37,890 bases of DNA from Brevundimonas sp. UBA986 (GTDB taxonomy: Bacteria > Pseudomonadota > Alphaproteobacteria > Caulobacterales > Caulobacteraceae). A program made the position numbers and the translations under genes. The stretch is taken from positions 1-37,890 of the forward strand of contig DBBK01000180.1 in assembly GCA_002292165.1 (NCBI GenBank). Reading direction: 5' to 3'. The notes below the pieces were generated by a model, which saw nothing but the letters and a program-made list of their open reading frames with translations, did not search any database and was not told the DNA's origin. Shown here one piece after another: positions 11,281-20,534 of the stretch (positions are counted from its first letter, which is position 1; every line of letters starts with the position of its first letter).

Positions 11281-11361
11281 CGGATGACCCTCCCCTTCCA
11301 AGCGTCACTATTGAGCGAGGTTATGTCTGCCGCAAGCGCACCGGCGTGCTAGGAAGGCCCG

Positions 11362-12369
11362 GTGTCCGCCCCTGACCTGATTGACGAGGACGATCCCCTT
11401 CCGACCGAGGTTCTGGAGGCGCGCATCGATGCGTCCGGGGTGCGGCTGGACAAGGCGCTGGCGCAAGCCTTCCCGACCCTGTCGCGCGCGCGCCTGCAAG
11501 CGCTTCTGGCCGAGGGCGCCGTCAGCCGCGACGGCCAGGTCCTGACCGGCGGCTCGGCCAAGGCCCAACCCGGTCTCTATGCGGTCGCCCTGCCCCCCGC
11601 CGCCCCGGCAGAGCCCCAGCCCGAGGCCATCCCCCTGACCGTTCTCTATGAGGACGCCGACCTGATCGTCATCGACAAGCCCGCCGGCATGGCCGCCCAT
11701 CCGGCGCCGGGCTGCGAGACCGGGACCCTGGTCAACGCCCTTCTGGCCCACTGTGGCGACAGCCTGTCCGGCATCGGCGGCGTTGCCCGTCCCGGTATCG
11801 TCCACCGCCTGGACAAGGACACTTCCGGCGTCATGGTCGCCGCCAAGACCGACCGCGCCCACGCCGGGCTTTCCGCCCTATTCGCGACCCACGACATCGA
11901 ACGAACCTACATCGCCCTGACTCGCGGGATGCCGATGCCTCGCGAAGGGCGAATCCAGACACAGATCGGCCGGTCGCACGGCGATCGAAAGAAGATGGCG
12001 GTGTTGAAGTCGGGCGGACGGGAAGCAATCACCGACTACAGAGTCGAGCGCGTATTCGGCCTGGGACTTCGCCTGACTGATCCGCCCAAAGCCGCACGCG
12101 TCGCCTGCACCCTTCACACTGGCCGTACGCATCAGATTCGCGTGCATCTGGCCTCAAAGGGTACGCCGATCCTCGGCGATGCCGTCTACGGCTCGGGCAG
12201 CGCCGCCGCGCCGGTCAAGGCCGCCGTCGCCGAAGTCGGCCTGACGCGGCAGGCGCTCCACGCCGCTGTCCTCGGCTTCGTCCATCCGGTGACCGGCCAG
12301 AGGCTACGTTTCGAGACGACGCCGCCACCGGATATGGTGGCCCTTGAGGCCCTCCTCGCGGCGCTCTGA
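11362..12369 (+). CDS. RluA/RluD-family 23S rRNA pseudouridine synthase
   Basis: This 335-residue protein has an N-terminal S4-like RNA-binding domain (about 25-75) and a catalytic pseudouridine synthase domain. Motif DLIVIDKPAGMAAHPAPG begins the catalytic domain. The catalytic Asp lies in HRLDKDTSG near residue 154, and the C-terminal RTHQIRVHLA and GD-VYG elements are present. RluD converts U1911, U1915 and U1917 of E. coli 23S rRNA, and the S4 domain plus length favour that subgroup, although RluC cannot be excluded. The GTG at 11362 is chosen because AGGAAGG lies five bases upstream. rpoH follows about 230 bp downstream. In several alphaproteobacteria an RluD-type gene lies next to rpoH, so the order looks native. 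Confidence 0.9.
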   Translation: MSAPDLIDEDDPLPTEVLEARIDASGVRLDKALAQAFPTLSRARLQALLAEGAVSRDGQVLTGGSAKAQPGLYAVALPPAAPAEPQPEAIPLTVLYEDADLIVIDKPAGMAAHPAPGCETGTLVNALLAHCGDSLSGIGGVARPGIVHRLDKDTSGVMVAAKTDRAHAGLSALFATHDIERTYIALTRGMPMPREGRIQTQIGRSHGDRKKMAVLKSGGREAITDYRVERVFGLGLRLTDPPKAARVACTLHTGRTHQIRVHLASKGTPILGDAVYGSGSAAAPVKAAVAEVGLTRQALHAAVLGFVHPVTGQRLRFETTPPPDMVALEALLAAL

Positions 12370-12389
12370 CCCTCGCCGCAATAGTAAGT

Positions 12390-12418
12390 CTTGATTAAGG
12401 ACTGACTCGACGCTATAT
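12390..12418 (+). promoter_or_regulatory. Heat-shock (sigma-32-like) promoter candidate for rpoH
   Basis: CTTGAT at 12390-12395 and CTATAT at 12413-12418 are separated by 17 bp. That is close to the alphaproteobacterial RpoH pattern of CTTGAA plus a CNATNT-like -10 region. It lies 180 bp before the rpoH ATG. Caulobacter rpoH is known to have a sigma-32-dependent promoter, so autoregulation is a reasonable inference. Confidence 0.45.
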
Positions 12419-12597
12419 GGTCTCTCGACCGGTGCAAGTGGCGCCAGGAACACGGTCACGCTGATGTGTGACGATCCGCCCCTACAATGTGCGGAAACCC
12501 GTAGCTACTTGATTGGTTGAGGGGTGAGGGCCCGGCGCACATTCGGTGGCCGGAACCGGAGAGCCCGCTCGTTGATACGGGTCGGAGGGATCAGACT

Positions 12598-13485
12598 ATG
12601 GCTGCACTGAAATCGATCGCGGTGATGTCGCCTGAACAGGGACTGTCGCGCTATCTCACGGAAATCCGCAAGTTTCCGATGCTGACCAAGGACGAGGAGT
12701 TCATGCTGGCGAAGCGCTGGTCTGAACACCAGGACGCCGAGAGCGCCCACCGTCTGGTCACTTCGCACCTTCGCCTGGTGGCCAAGATCGCCATGGGTTA
12801 TCGCGGCTACGGCCTGCCGATCGGCGAAGTCATTTCCGAGGGCAACGTCGGCCTGATGCAGGCCGTCAAGAAATTCGATCCGGACAAGGGTTTCCGCCTG
12901 GCGACCTACGCCATGTGGTGGATCCGCGCCTCGATCCAGGAATACATCCTGCGCAGCTGGTCGCTCGTGAAGATGGGCACCACGGCGGCGCAGAAGAAGC
13001 TGTTCTTCAACCTGCGCAAGGCGAAGAGCCAGATCTCGGCCTTCGAGGAAGGCGATCTGCATCCGGAACACCTCTCGGCCATCGCCACCAAGCTGGGCGT
13101 GTCCGAGGAAGAGGTCACCAATATGAACCGCCGCCTCGGCGGCGACGCCTCGCTGAACGCCCCGCTGCGTGTGGATGGTGAAAGCGAATGGCAGGACTGG
13201 CTCGCCGACGACACGGCCGTTTCGCAGGAAACCGCCCTCGCCGACAACGAAGAGAAGTCGCTCCGTATGGGCCTGCTTCAGGAAGCCATGGGCGAGTTGA
13301 CGGACCGCGAGAAGCATATCCTGACCGAACGCCGACTCAAGGACGATCCGGTGACCCTGGAAGAGCTGGCCAGCCAGTACGGCGTCAGCCGCGAACGCGT
13401 GCGCCAGATCGAGGTCCGCGCCTTCGAGAAGCTGCAAAAGGCCATGCGCGCCGCCGCCGAGGAACGGAACCTCGTCGACTCCTGA
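12598..13485 (+). CDS. rpoH: RNA polymerase sigma-32 factor RpoH
   Basis: This 295-residue sigma-70-family factor directs RNA polymerase to heat-shock promoters. Region 2 shows AHRLVTSHLRLVAKIAMGYRG and the -10 recognition block FDPDKGFRLATYAMWWIRASIQEYIL. The RpoH-specific box QKKLFFNLRK begins at residue 132. Region 4 has LTDREKHILTERRL and the helix-turn-helix VTLEELASQYGVSRERVRQIEVRAFEKLQKAM. The ATG at 12598 is supported by GGAGGG eight to thirteen bases upstream; an open frame extends to 12517 but adds no conserved sequence. It is monocistronic, converging on the receiver-protein gene. A DnaJ-like chaperone gene lies a few kilobases away in another unit. Confidence 0.97.
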   Translation: MAALKSIAVMSPEQGLSRYLTEIRKFPMLTKDEEFMLAKRWSEHQDAESAHRLVTSHLRLVAKIAMGYRGYGLPIGEVISEGNVGLMQAVKKFDPDKGFRLATYAMWWIRASIQEYILRSWSLVKMGTTAAQKKLFFNLRKAKSQISAFEEGDLHPEHLSAIATKLGVSEEEVTNMNRRLGGDASLNAPLRVDGESEWQDWLADDTAVSQETALADNEEKSLRMGLLQEAMGELTDREKHILTERRLKDDPVTLEELASQYGVSRERVRQIEVRAFEKLQKAMRAAAEERNLVDS

Positions 13486-13564
13486 CCGCCCTCAGGCAGC
13501 GAGCCGCCGCGCGGCGAGCGATAGGGCCTGAACAGCGGGCCCGGCGCCGGCCTGGCTTGCTCCC

Positions 13565-14371
13565 TCAGGAAGCCCGGGCCAGCGGCTCGGGCTCCGCAAG
13601 GGCCAGCAGGGCGCCGATCGGTTGGGCAAGGGTCGCCTTGGTCGGCATTCCGGCCGCCAGAAGCGCTTCCAGACCCGCCGCCGCGATCGCCAGTTTTGCA
13701 TCCGCGGTCTTGATGGCCAGGACCTTCAGGGTCTCGGCCTGTTGGCGCGCCGCCCGAACGGCCTGGGTCGGATCGTTGTCGAACTGCGCCAAGGCGGCAG
13801 CGAGAATCCGCAGCGCCTGATCCTTGACCGCCAGGGCCGCAGCGGCGCCTGACGCGGGCTTGTCCTGTTTGCGCTTCTGCGGTCCGGCGTATTCACCCGA
13901 GTTGAAGCGCCGACGGTCCGGACCGACATAGGCCACGCCCTCGATCCAGTCGCGCGGCTTCAGGGCAACGTTCTCGACCCGACGGAACAGGTCCGCCGAG
14001 GTGAAGGGCTTGCGCAGAAATTCGTGAACTCCGCAGTCGCGCGCGCCCTTGATCGAACTCGCCGTCGCCTCCGCGGTCACCATAATTACCGGCGCCCGGC
14101 GGCTCGCCAGGTTCGAACGGCGCAGCTTGCGGGTGAAATTCTCGCCGTCCAGACGGGGACCAGCGCGTTCGGTGAAAATCAGGCCCGGTTCGATCTCGCG
14201 GATCGCGTCCATGGCCCGCGCCTCATCGACCTCATGCACCGCCTCGCGAGAGCCGAGGCTCTTCATCACGTCGATCAGCAGACGCGCCGAGGCCATATTC
14301 GGATCGATCACCACCACCCGGTGGATGGTCGGCGCGATGCGAGCAAGGGTTTTGGCGTCGGCAGCAAACAA
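13565..14371 (-). CDS. Degenerate response-regulator receiver protein with C-terminal helical region
   Basis: This 268-residue protein has an N-terminal receiver-like domain (about 16-135). Asp23 of the acidic pocket is present but its usual acidic partner is Pro24. The normally phosphorylated Asp is replaced by Glu68 in GLIFTERAGPRLDG. The switch Thr (VTA, Thr99) and the invariant Lys (LRKPF, Lys121) are kept. The second half has an EGVAYVGPDRRRF motif, seen in other alphaproteobacterial receiver proteins, and an Ala-rich helical C-terminus (about 165-268) with no DNA-binding domain I recognise. Glu at the phosphosite can mimic a phosphorylated state, so it may be constitutively active or a protein-interaction module. 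It lies 87 bp downstream of purA on the same strand and could be co-transcribed. An AACCG/CGGTT inverted repeat lies at 14402-14415 between them. Confidence 0.75.
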   Translation of the reverse strand: MFAADAKTLARIAPTIHRVVVIDPNMASARLLIDVMKSLGSREAVHEVDEARAMDAIREIEPGLIFTERAGPRLDGENFTRKLRRSNLASRRAPVIMVTAEATASSIKGARDCGVHEFLRKPFTSADLFRRVENVALKPRDWIEGVAYVGPDRRRFNSGEYAGPQKRKQDKPASGAAAALAVKDQALRILAAALAQFDNDPTQAVRAARQQAETLKVLAIKTADAKLAIAAAGLEALLAAGMPTKATLAQPIGALLALAEPEPLARAS

Positions 14372-14458
14372 GGGAATACTCCGCGGTGGAGCCTTATCCC
14401 TAACCGCTTCCGGTTAAGACCGCGTTGAACGGCCGAGCCTTTTGCCCTTACCCGGCCC

Positions 14459-15754
14459 CTAGCCCAGGAAGGGGTCGCGAACCAGGATGGTGTCGTCCCG
14501 CTCCGGGCTGGTCGACAGGATCGCCACCGGAGCCCCGATCAGTTCCTCGATCCGCCGCACATATTTGATCGCATTGGCGTTCAGGTCCTTGAAGCTGCGC
14601 GCCGAGGCCGTGCTCTCGCTCCAGCCTTCCAGCTCCTCGAACACCGGCTCCGCAGCGGCCTGCGCCTTCAGGCTGGACGGCAGATAGTCCAGAACCTGCT
14701 CGTCGATCTTGTAGCCGACGCAGATTTTCAGCGTCTTCAACCCGTCCAGAACGTCCAGCTTGGTCAGGGCGATGCCGTCGATGCCGTTGATCGCCACCGA
14801 CTGCCGGACCAGTACGGCGTCGAACCAGCCGCAGCGTCGCGCACGGCCCGTATTGACGCCGACTTCACGACCCACGGTCGCAAGGTGCTGGCCCACCTCG
14901 TCGAACAGTTCGCAGGCGAAGGGGCCCTCACCGACGCGGGTCGTATAGGCCTTCACGATCCCCAGCACATAGCCCGGCCCCTTGGGACCGATGCCCGAGC
15001 CCGCCGCCGCCTGACCGGCGACCGTGTTAGAGCTGGTGACATAGGGATACGTGCCGTGATCGACGTCTAGGAAGGCGCCTTGCGCGCCTTCGAACAGCAC
15101 GCGCTTGCCGGCGCGCTGGGCCTGATCCAGCACGCGCCAGGCGGGCTGGGCATAGGGCAGGATCTTCGGTGCGATCTCCAGCAGCTGAGCCAGCAGAGCC
15201 TCCGGATCGATAGGCTCCAGGCCCAGTCCGGCGCGCAGCGGATCGTGGTGCGAACGCAGTCGGTCGATCTTGACCTTCAGGTCTTCCTCGTTGGCCAGAT
15301 CGCAGACCCGGATCGCCCGGCGCCCGACCTTGTCCTCATAGGCCGGGCCAATGCCCCGGCCGGTCGTACCGATCTTGGCGCCCGGCGCACTGGCCGCCGC
15401 CTCTCGCGCCACGTCCAGCGCCGGATGGATGGGCAGGATCAGGCAGGCGTTGTCCGCGACCGTCAGGATATCGGGATTGATGGCGACCCCCTGCGCCTCG
15501 ATCTTCTCGATCTCACCGACCAGATGCCAGGGATCGACAACCACGCCGTTGCCGATGATCGAGGGCTTGCCCTGCACCACGCCCGAGGGCAGCAGCGCCA
15601 GCTTGTAGACCTTGCCGTCTACGACCAGCGTATGGCCGGCATTGTGGCCGCCCTGGAACCGCACGACCATGTCGGCCCGGTTCGACAGCCAGTCGACGAT
15701 CTTGCCCTTGCCCTCGTCGCCCCATTGGGCGCCGACTACCGCAACATTCGCCAA
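14459..15754 (-). CDS. purA: Adenylosuccinate synthetase
   Basis: This 431-residue enzyme joins IMP and aspartate using GTP, the first committed step to AMP. The N-terminal GTP-binding loop GAQWGDEGKGKIVDWL spans residues 8-23, with catalytic Asp and His in VRFQGGHNAGHT. IGTTGRGIGPAYEDK, the switch-like GAQGAFLDVDHGTYPYVTSSN and GVNTGRARRCGWFDAV are all present, and KLDVLDGLKTLKICVGY precedes the C-terminus. Length is normal. GGAGAG lies about 11 bases before the ATG. It follows serC by 84 bp on the same strand. A 16-bp palindrome, CGTCCCG-GT-CGGGACG (15821-15836), lies in that gap just after the serC stop. Confidence 0.97.
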   Translation of the reverse strand: MANVAVVGAQWGDEGKGKIVDWLSNRADMVVRFQGGHNAGHTLVVDGKVYKLALLPSGVVQGKPSIIGNGVVVDPWHLVGEIEKIEAQGVAINPDILTVADNACLILPIHPALDVAREAAASAPGAKIGTTGRGIGPAYEDKVGRRAIRVCDLANEEDLKVKIDRLRSHHDPLRAGLGLEPIDPEALLAQLLEIAPKILPYAQPAWRVLDQAQRAGKRVLFEGAQGAFLDVDHGTYPYVTSSNTVAGQAAAGSGIGPKGPGYVLGIVKAYTTRVGEGPFACELFDEVGQHLATVGREVGVNTGRARRCGWFDAVLVRQSVAINGIDGIALTKLDVLDGLKTLKICVGYKIDEQVLDYLPSSLKAQAAAEPVFEELEGWSESTASARSFKDLNANAIKYVRRIEELIGAPVAILSTSPERDDTILVRDPFLG

Positions 15755-15838
15755 AACCGTCTCTCCGCACCGATGCCTGAATGGGCGGGCGCAGCCTATA
15801 GCGGGGGAATCGCCGAATGTCGTCCCGGTCGGGACGTT

Positions 15839-16999
15839 TTATCTTGCGGGAAGCTCGCCGACGGCCGTCTCAAAGGCCCATTCCAGCCATGGCGCCGCAG
15901 CGATCACATCGGCCGTTTCGACCGTACAGCCGCACCAGAGGCGCAATCCGGGCGGGGCGTTGCGGTGCGGCTCCATATCGAACACCGCCGCCTCGCCTTC
16001 CAGCAGGGCCTTGAACCGATTCACAAAGGCCTTCTGGGCAGTCTCATCCAAGGCGGCGACGCGCGCATCAGTGAACTTCAAACAGACCGAGGTGGTCGAC
16101 CGGATCTCCGGCCGATCCGGCAGGAAGGCGATCCAATCGGTCTTCTCGACCCAGGCCTCCAGCGCCGCATAGTTGGCGTCGGTCCGGCGGATCAGCTCCG
16201 CCAACCCTCCCGCGCCCTCGGCCCATTCCAGCGCGTCGATCCAGTCCTCGATGGTCAGGATGGAGAAGGTGTTGATCGCCACCCCATCAGCCAGCGAGCG
16301 GTCAAAGCCCTTGCTGTCGGTGATCCGCAGCACCTTGGGGATCGGCCGATCCGGCGTAAAGCCGTCCAGCCGCGCCACCGCACGCGGCGACAGCACCATC
16401 ACCCCGATGCCCGCCTCCCCGCCCAGCGCCTTCTGGAACGAGAAGGTCACTACATCCAGCTTGTCCCAGGGCAGGGGCATGGCAAAGGCCGCCGAGGTGG
16501 CGTCGCAGATCGCCAGCCCCTCGCGATCGTCCGCGATCCAGTCGCCGTCCGGCACGCGCACGCCCGAGGTCGTGCCGTTCCAGGGGAAGACGACGTCCTT
16601 CGACCAATCGACCTGCGAGAGATCCGGCAGCTCACCCCAGGGCGCCGTCAGCGCCTCGGGCTCAAGCCCCAGATGGGCCTTCACATCCGCAAGCCAGGTC
16701 AGGCCGAAATTCTCATAGGCCACCACCTGCGCCGGCCGCTCGCCTAGCATGCCCCACAGCGCCGCCTCGACCGCGCCGGTGTCGGAACCCGGGGTGTAGA
16801 GCATCACATGGCTTTCCGGGACCTCCAGCACGACCCGGGTCAGCCGCAGGCCATGGGCGAACCGCTCAACCACTTCCGGCGCACGAATCCCGCGCCCCAG
16901 CAGATCGGCAGGAAGGGCGCCGAGACTGTACCCCGGACGTTTCGCGGTCGGCCCCGAACCGAACCAGGGACGGGCAGGCTTCACGGCAGGCTTGGTCAT
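15839..16999 (-). CDS. serC: Phosphoserine aminotransferase
   Basis: This 386-residue class V PLP enzyme converts 3-phosphohydroxypyruvate to phosphoserine in serine synthesis. It belongs to the alphaproteobacterial SerC subgroup: KPARPWFGSGPTAKRPGY at the start, PGSDTGAVEAALW, and PLP lysine Lys190 in VTFSFQKALGGEAG, with DATSAAF holding the PLP-contacting Asp. A RLWCGCTVE segment precedes the C-terminus. Its ATG is only two bases after the stop of the DnaJ-like gene, so the two are probably translated from one message. In many relatives serA lies beside serC; here the next gene is purA. Confidence 0.95.
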   Translation of the reverse strand: MTKPAVKPARPWFGSGPTAKRPGYSLGALPADLLGRGIRAPEVVERFAHGLRLTRVVLEVPESHVMLYTPGSDTGAVEAALWGMLGERPAQVVAYENFGLTWLADVKAHLGLEPEALTAPWGELPDLSQVDWSKDVVFPWNGTTSGVRVPDGDWIADDREGLAICDATSAAFAMPLPWDKLDVVTFSFQKALGGEAGIGVMVLSPRAVARLDGFTPDRPIPKVLRITDSKGFDRSLADGVAINTFSILTIEDWIDALEWAEGAGGLAELIRRTDANYAALEAWVEKTDWIAFLPDRPEIRSTTSVCLKFTDARVAALDETAQKAFVNRFKALLEGEAAVFDMEPHRNAPPGLRLWCGCTVETADVIAAAPWLEWAFETAVGELPAR

Positions 17000-17001
17000 G
17001 G

Positions 17002-17931
17002 TCAGTCCCGGAACGGCCGCATCGGGCCCTCGTCGCGCCGCTTCTGAGCCAGTTTGGTCAGGGCCTCGTCATCGCCTTCCGGCAGGGCGATCATCAGCTT
17101 GGCCAGCAGGTCGCCGCGCTGGCCGTTGGCATAGGCGCCGCGCCCCTTGAGGCGCAGCACCTTGCCCGAGGTCGAGCCCTTGGGAATGGTCATGCTGACC
17201 GTGCCTTCCGGCGTCCGCACCGGAATCTTTCCGCCCAGGACCGCATCGTACAACAACACCGGCTGGTCCATCGTCAGATCCGCCCCCTCGACCTTGAACA
17301 CGGGATGCGCGGAGATCTTCAGCTCGATCAAGGCGTCGCCCGCCGGACCGCCGCGACCGGGCGCGCCCTGCCCCTTAAGCCGGATCGTCTGGCCGTCGCC
17401 CGCCCCCTTGGGAATGGCGACGTCGAGGGTGCGGCCATCCGAAAACTGGATCCGCCGCGTCGCGCCCGTGATCGAGTCTTCCAGACTGATATCGAGGGTC
17501 GCTCGGACGTCCGAGCCCTTCCCGTTGAACGGCGACCGCCCGCCGGCCTTGGCGCCGCCGCCGCCGAACCGTCCGAACAGCTCTTCCAGATCGATGTCGT
17601 CGAAGCTGGCGCGTCCGCCTGGACCACCGGCGCCGGAAAAGCCACCGAAGCCCGAGAAGCCGCCTCCGCTACCGCCGCGCCCACCGCCGAACCCGGCGTA
17701 TTGCTCGCGCCCGTCTGCATCGATCTGGCCCTGATCGTATTTGGCGCGCTTTTCGGCGTCGCCCAACAGGTCGAAGGCGGCCGTGATCCTCTTGAACCGC
17801 TCCTCGGCCGCCTTGTCGCCGGGGTTCTTGTCGGGATGCAGTTCCTTGGCCAGCTTGCGGAAAGCCTTCTTGATCTCGTCCGCGCTCGCGCCCCTGGAAA
17901 CGCCAAGTTCCTTGTAGGGATCGCCCGCCAC
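17002..17931 (-). CDS. DnaJ-like (CbpA-type) co-chaperone
   Basis: This protein of about 309 residues begins with a J domain (DPYKELGVSRGASADEIKKAFRKL-type, about residues 4-68) carrying the HPD motif at 32-34 that stimulates the Hsp70 ATPase. A Gly/Phe-rich linker (about 80-125) follows, then the two DnaJ C-terminal beta domains (STSGKVLRLKGRGAY near the end). The Cys-rich zinc finger of true DnaJ is absent, so this is a class B, CbpA-like protein. I prefer the GTG at 17931 (MAGDPYKELG), which has GGCGGAG upstream. A GTG at 17964 would add 11 residues, and no ATG is available. It leads the dnaJ-like, serC, purA, receiver gene run. Confidence 0.88.
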   Translation of the reverse strand: MAGDPYKELGVSRGASADEIKKAFRKLAKELHPDKNPGDKAAEERFKRITAAFDLLGDAEKRAKYDQGQIDADGREQYAGFGGGRGGSGGGFSGFGGFSGAGGPGGRASFDDIDLEELFGRFGGGGAKAGGRSPFNGKGSDVRATLDISLEDSITGATRRIQFSDGRTLDVAIPKGAGDGQTIRLKGQGAPGRGGPAGDALIELKISAHPVFKVEGADLTMDQPVLLYDAVLGGKIPVRTPEGTVSMTIPKGSTSGKVLRLKGRGAYANGQRGDLLAKLMIALPEGDDEALTKLAQKRRDEGPMRPFRD

Positions 17932-18029
17932 GTCTGCACCGCTCCGCCGAGATCGGCCCGACACACCACGCGCCGCGCCCGAAAGGGAAAGCCGTCAGTT
18001 AAGGCATGGGCGCGTCAAAGCAATGGGTT

Positions 18030-20504
18030 TCAGACCGGAAGTCCCGTGACCGCTTCGCTGCCCCATCCGAAAATCTCACCGGCCTGACTTACGCCGATCC
18101 GTACACCCGGGCCGGGTCCGGCCGGAAAGTCCGCTGTCACATGGCCGGTCTCATAGACCCCCGCCGTCCCTTCCACCTCCCAGATTCGAACAACGTCGCC
18201 CCCGTCTAGCACCCGGATTCTGAATCGCATCGGGTCTGCGGCCAGATCGCGGTCCCACAGGTCGCCGTTCAGCCGGGTCCGGCTGATCCACCGTATGTCA
18301 TAGCCACTCGCACCTTGGTCTATGCGCAGATGGGCCGGGCTCCACGGTCGGTGGAAGACGCCGCGCAGCGTCACCGACCGCTCTGAAACACCCTGACCGC
18401 CCGCAGCGCCGCCGACCGGTCCTGCGCGCCAGATCAGAGGCAGGCCAATCTCGCTGAGCAACGCCGAGCCGCGCCCCAACCCTTCGTCCAGAAACACGAC
18501 CAGAGCACCGGCCGCCGATCCCGTAGCCATTTCGGCGTCGGTACCCTGCTGCGCCCTCAAGAGCCCCGTCAGCCGCCAGACGTTTTCGACGACCAACTGC
18601 GCCGAGCTGAACTGCAGGATCTCCCAGCCGTCCCCGGCCTGAATCGCCACGGCATTGGCGCCGGCCAGCACCGCCGACTGTCCCAGGCTTGCCGGCGCCG
18701 CGCCCTCGACCGCGACCACGATCGAGTTGGCCTCGTCCCAGCGCCCGGTGACCCCCGCGGTCAGCGCCTGCGTCAAAAGTCCGAGCCGAGCGGGTGCTCG
18801 CGTCTCGCCTCGCGAGGTCAAGCTTCCCCCCCCGGGACCGGCGAAGACACGCATGGCCCGCCAAGGATTGGCCGCGGCCGCCAGAACCGGTCGTTCATCG
18901 GCTTCCGCGCCCGGCAAAGGCGGCAGATCGAGCACGGCGAAAAACGGCTCTCCGAAAACCGTCGGCGCATCCCCCGGGCGCCAGATCTCCGCGGCGTCGG
19001 TCGGGTCGCCGTCCATAACCCTGGCCAGGGTCAATGTCGGGGTTTCGTCCAGATTCAGGCTTTCGATCCGCCAGCGACCCTCCTCGTTCGCCCAGGCGAT
19101 CACATCGCCTGCCTCCAGAGTCAGAACATCCAGTGGCCCGGCTGCGATGACCAACCGATCCGCCTCAGCGCTGCTGAGCGCCCGTCTCGCCATCCCGCTC
19201 GCCAACGCGGCGCCGCAAACAGCGGGCAGGATCAGGTCCACAGCCCCACCGTCCGCACCCGCTCCCGCCCCGGACCTGATGGTCACCGCCCCGGTCTGAT
19301 AGTCGGCGCCCTCGTCGATGAAACGCACCCGCGCCGTCGAAGGCGTCGGCTCCGCTACCCGCTTGCGGATCATCGACACGCCCTCATCCGGCAGAGCCAG
19401 ATCGTCTGGCGCCAGAACCGCCGTCGCCAGCCGGCTTCCAGTCAGAACGATTCCCCCGCCCTGCTCGGCCGCCGCCATGTCGAAGGCCTTCAGAAGAGGT
19501 TCCAACGCGTCACGCGTCCGCATCGGCCGATCGATCACATAGCCCTGAACGGCGGCGCGGACCGTGTCTATCTGAAATCCCTCATCCGTGAGCCCGCCGC
19601 GCCGAAGGATCGCCGCCAGCATATCCTCTCCGGCGCCGGTCAGCCGCCCGTTCAGCCAATGTCCGGTCCGCCAGCCACCCCCGTCAGCCCAGACATCACT
19701 CCGCGCCGGAAAAGCAGGCCACGGGCGCGCGTCCCAGCACCAGGCGTCCGCTCCGCCCAGCATCGGCCCGCCGTAGACGACCGATACCGGGTTGTTCGCA
19801 GGCTCAGCGAAATGCTTCAGCACCGCCTCCAGAGCCTGTCGCTGCATCCGGTCGTCGCGCGCGCCGGTCGAGCACGGCGGCAGGGCGCTTTCCGCGCTCT
19901 TGGGGTCCTGAAACAGGTTTGGCGCATTGCAGCCCCGGTCCACGGCCGCGCAGCCGAACTCCGTCAACCGGATCGGCTTCATCCCCGGAACCCAGGCGGT
20001 CGACGAGGCCGACCGCACACCGCCGATCCGGTTGTGATGCGCGTGAGACCACCAGCCGACCAGATCCTTGGGCCGGAACACCCAGTCTTCACCGTGGGCG
20101 GCGTCGGCGATCGGCGTCCTGTTCTGATCTTCGCGGTCGCCATCGTCGGCGTAGAACCAGTCGAAGCCCTCGCCACCCGCGACCTGAGCCTCCACGTAAG
20201 AGGGGTCGTCAGGCCCATTCCAAACGATTGCATCCACGCCGCCGTCGCCGTCCCGCCAATCTCCCAACGGTGGATACCAGTCGATCCCGACATGGCTGAC
20301 CGCTGGGTCGGCCCAAAGCGGATCGAGGTGAAACACCACATCGCCTGACGGCGGCTGAAAACCGAAATACTCCGACCAGTCGGCAGCATAGGACAGTTCG
20401 GCGTCCGGCCCCAGGATCGCTCGACACTCCGCCGCCAGCGTTCGGTACTGGGCCACCGCGGGATGACTGCCCGCCGCGTCCCGGGTCCAGGTCACGCCGC
20501 GCAT
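18030..20504 (-). pseudogene. Gene-transfer-agent/phage tail tip protein (GTA g15-like), N-terminally truncated
   Basis: This 824-codon frame matches what I know of the large tail-tip protein of Rhodobacter-type gene transfer agents. It opens inside the TIM-barrel glycosidase-like domain (SYAADWSEYFGFQPPSGDVVFHLDPLWAD, then VGIDWYPPLGDWRDG, then RLTEFGCAAVDRG and NAPNLFQDPKS). The tail-protein domain follows (about 300-600), and it ends with GYDIRWISRTRLNGDLWD and the C-terminal beta-rich segment. The full proteins are about 1,300 residues as I remember, so some 450 N-terminal residues and half the barrel are missing. No other GTA or phage structural gene is in the window. The open frame is undamaged, so the loss is recent, selected, or an assembly collapse. 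Eleven codons upstream, in the same frame, lies the stop of the YcgN-family gene. Confidence 0.75.
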
Positions 20505-20534
20505 TCGCCGGATCGGGCGCCCGTATGGCCGGTC

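Noticed and set aside
18030..20504. A complete prophage or GTA cluster
   Set aside because: Only the one truncated tail gene is present; neighbours are housekeeping genes, with no capsid, terminase or integrase.
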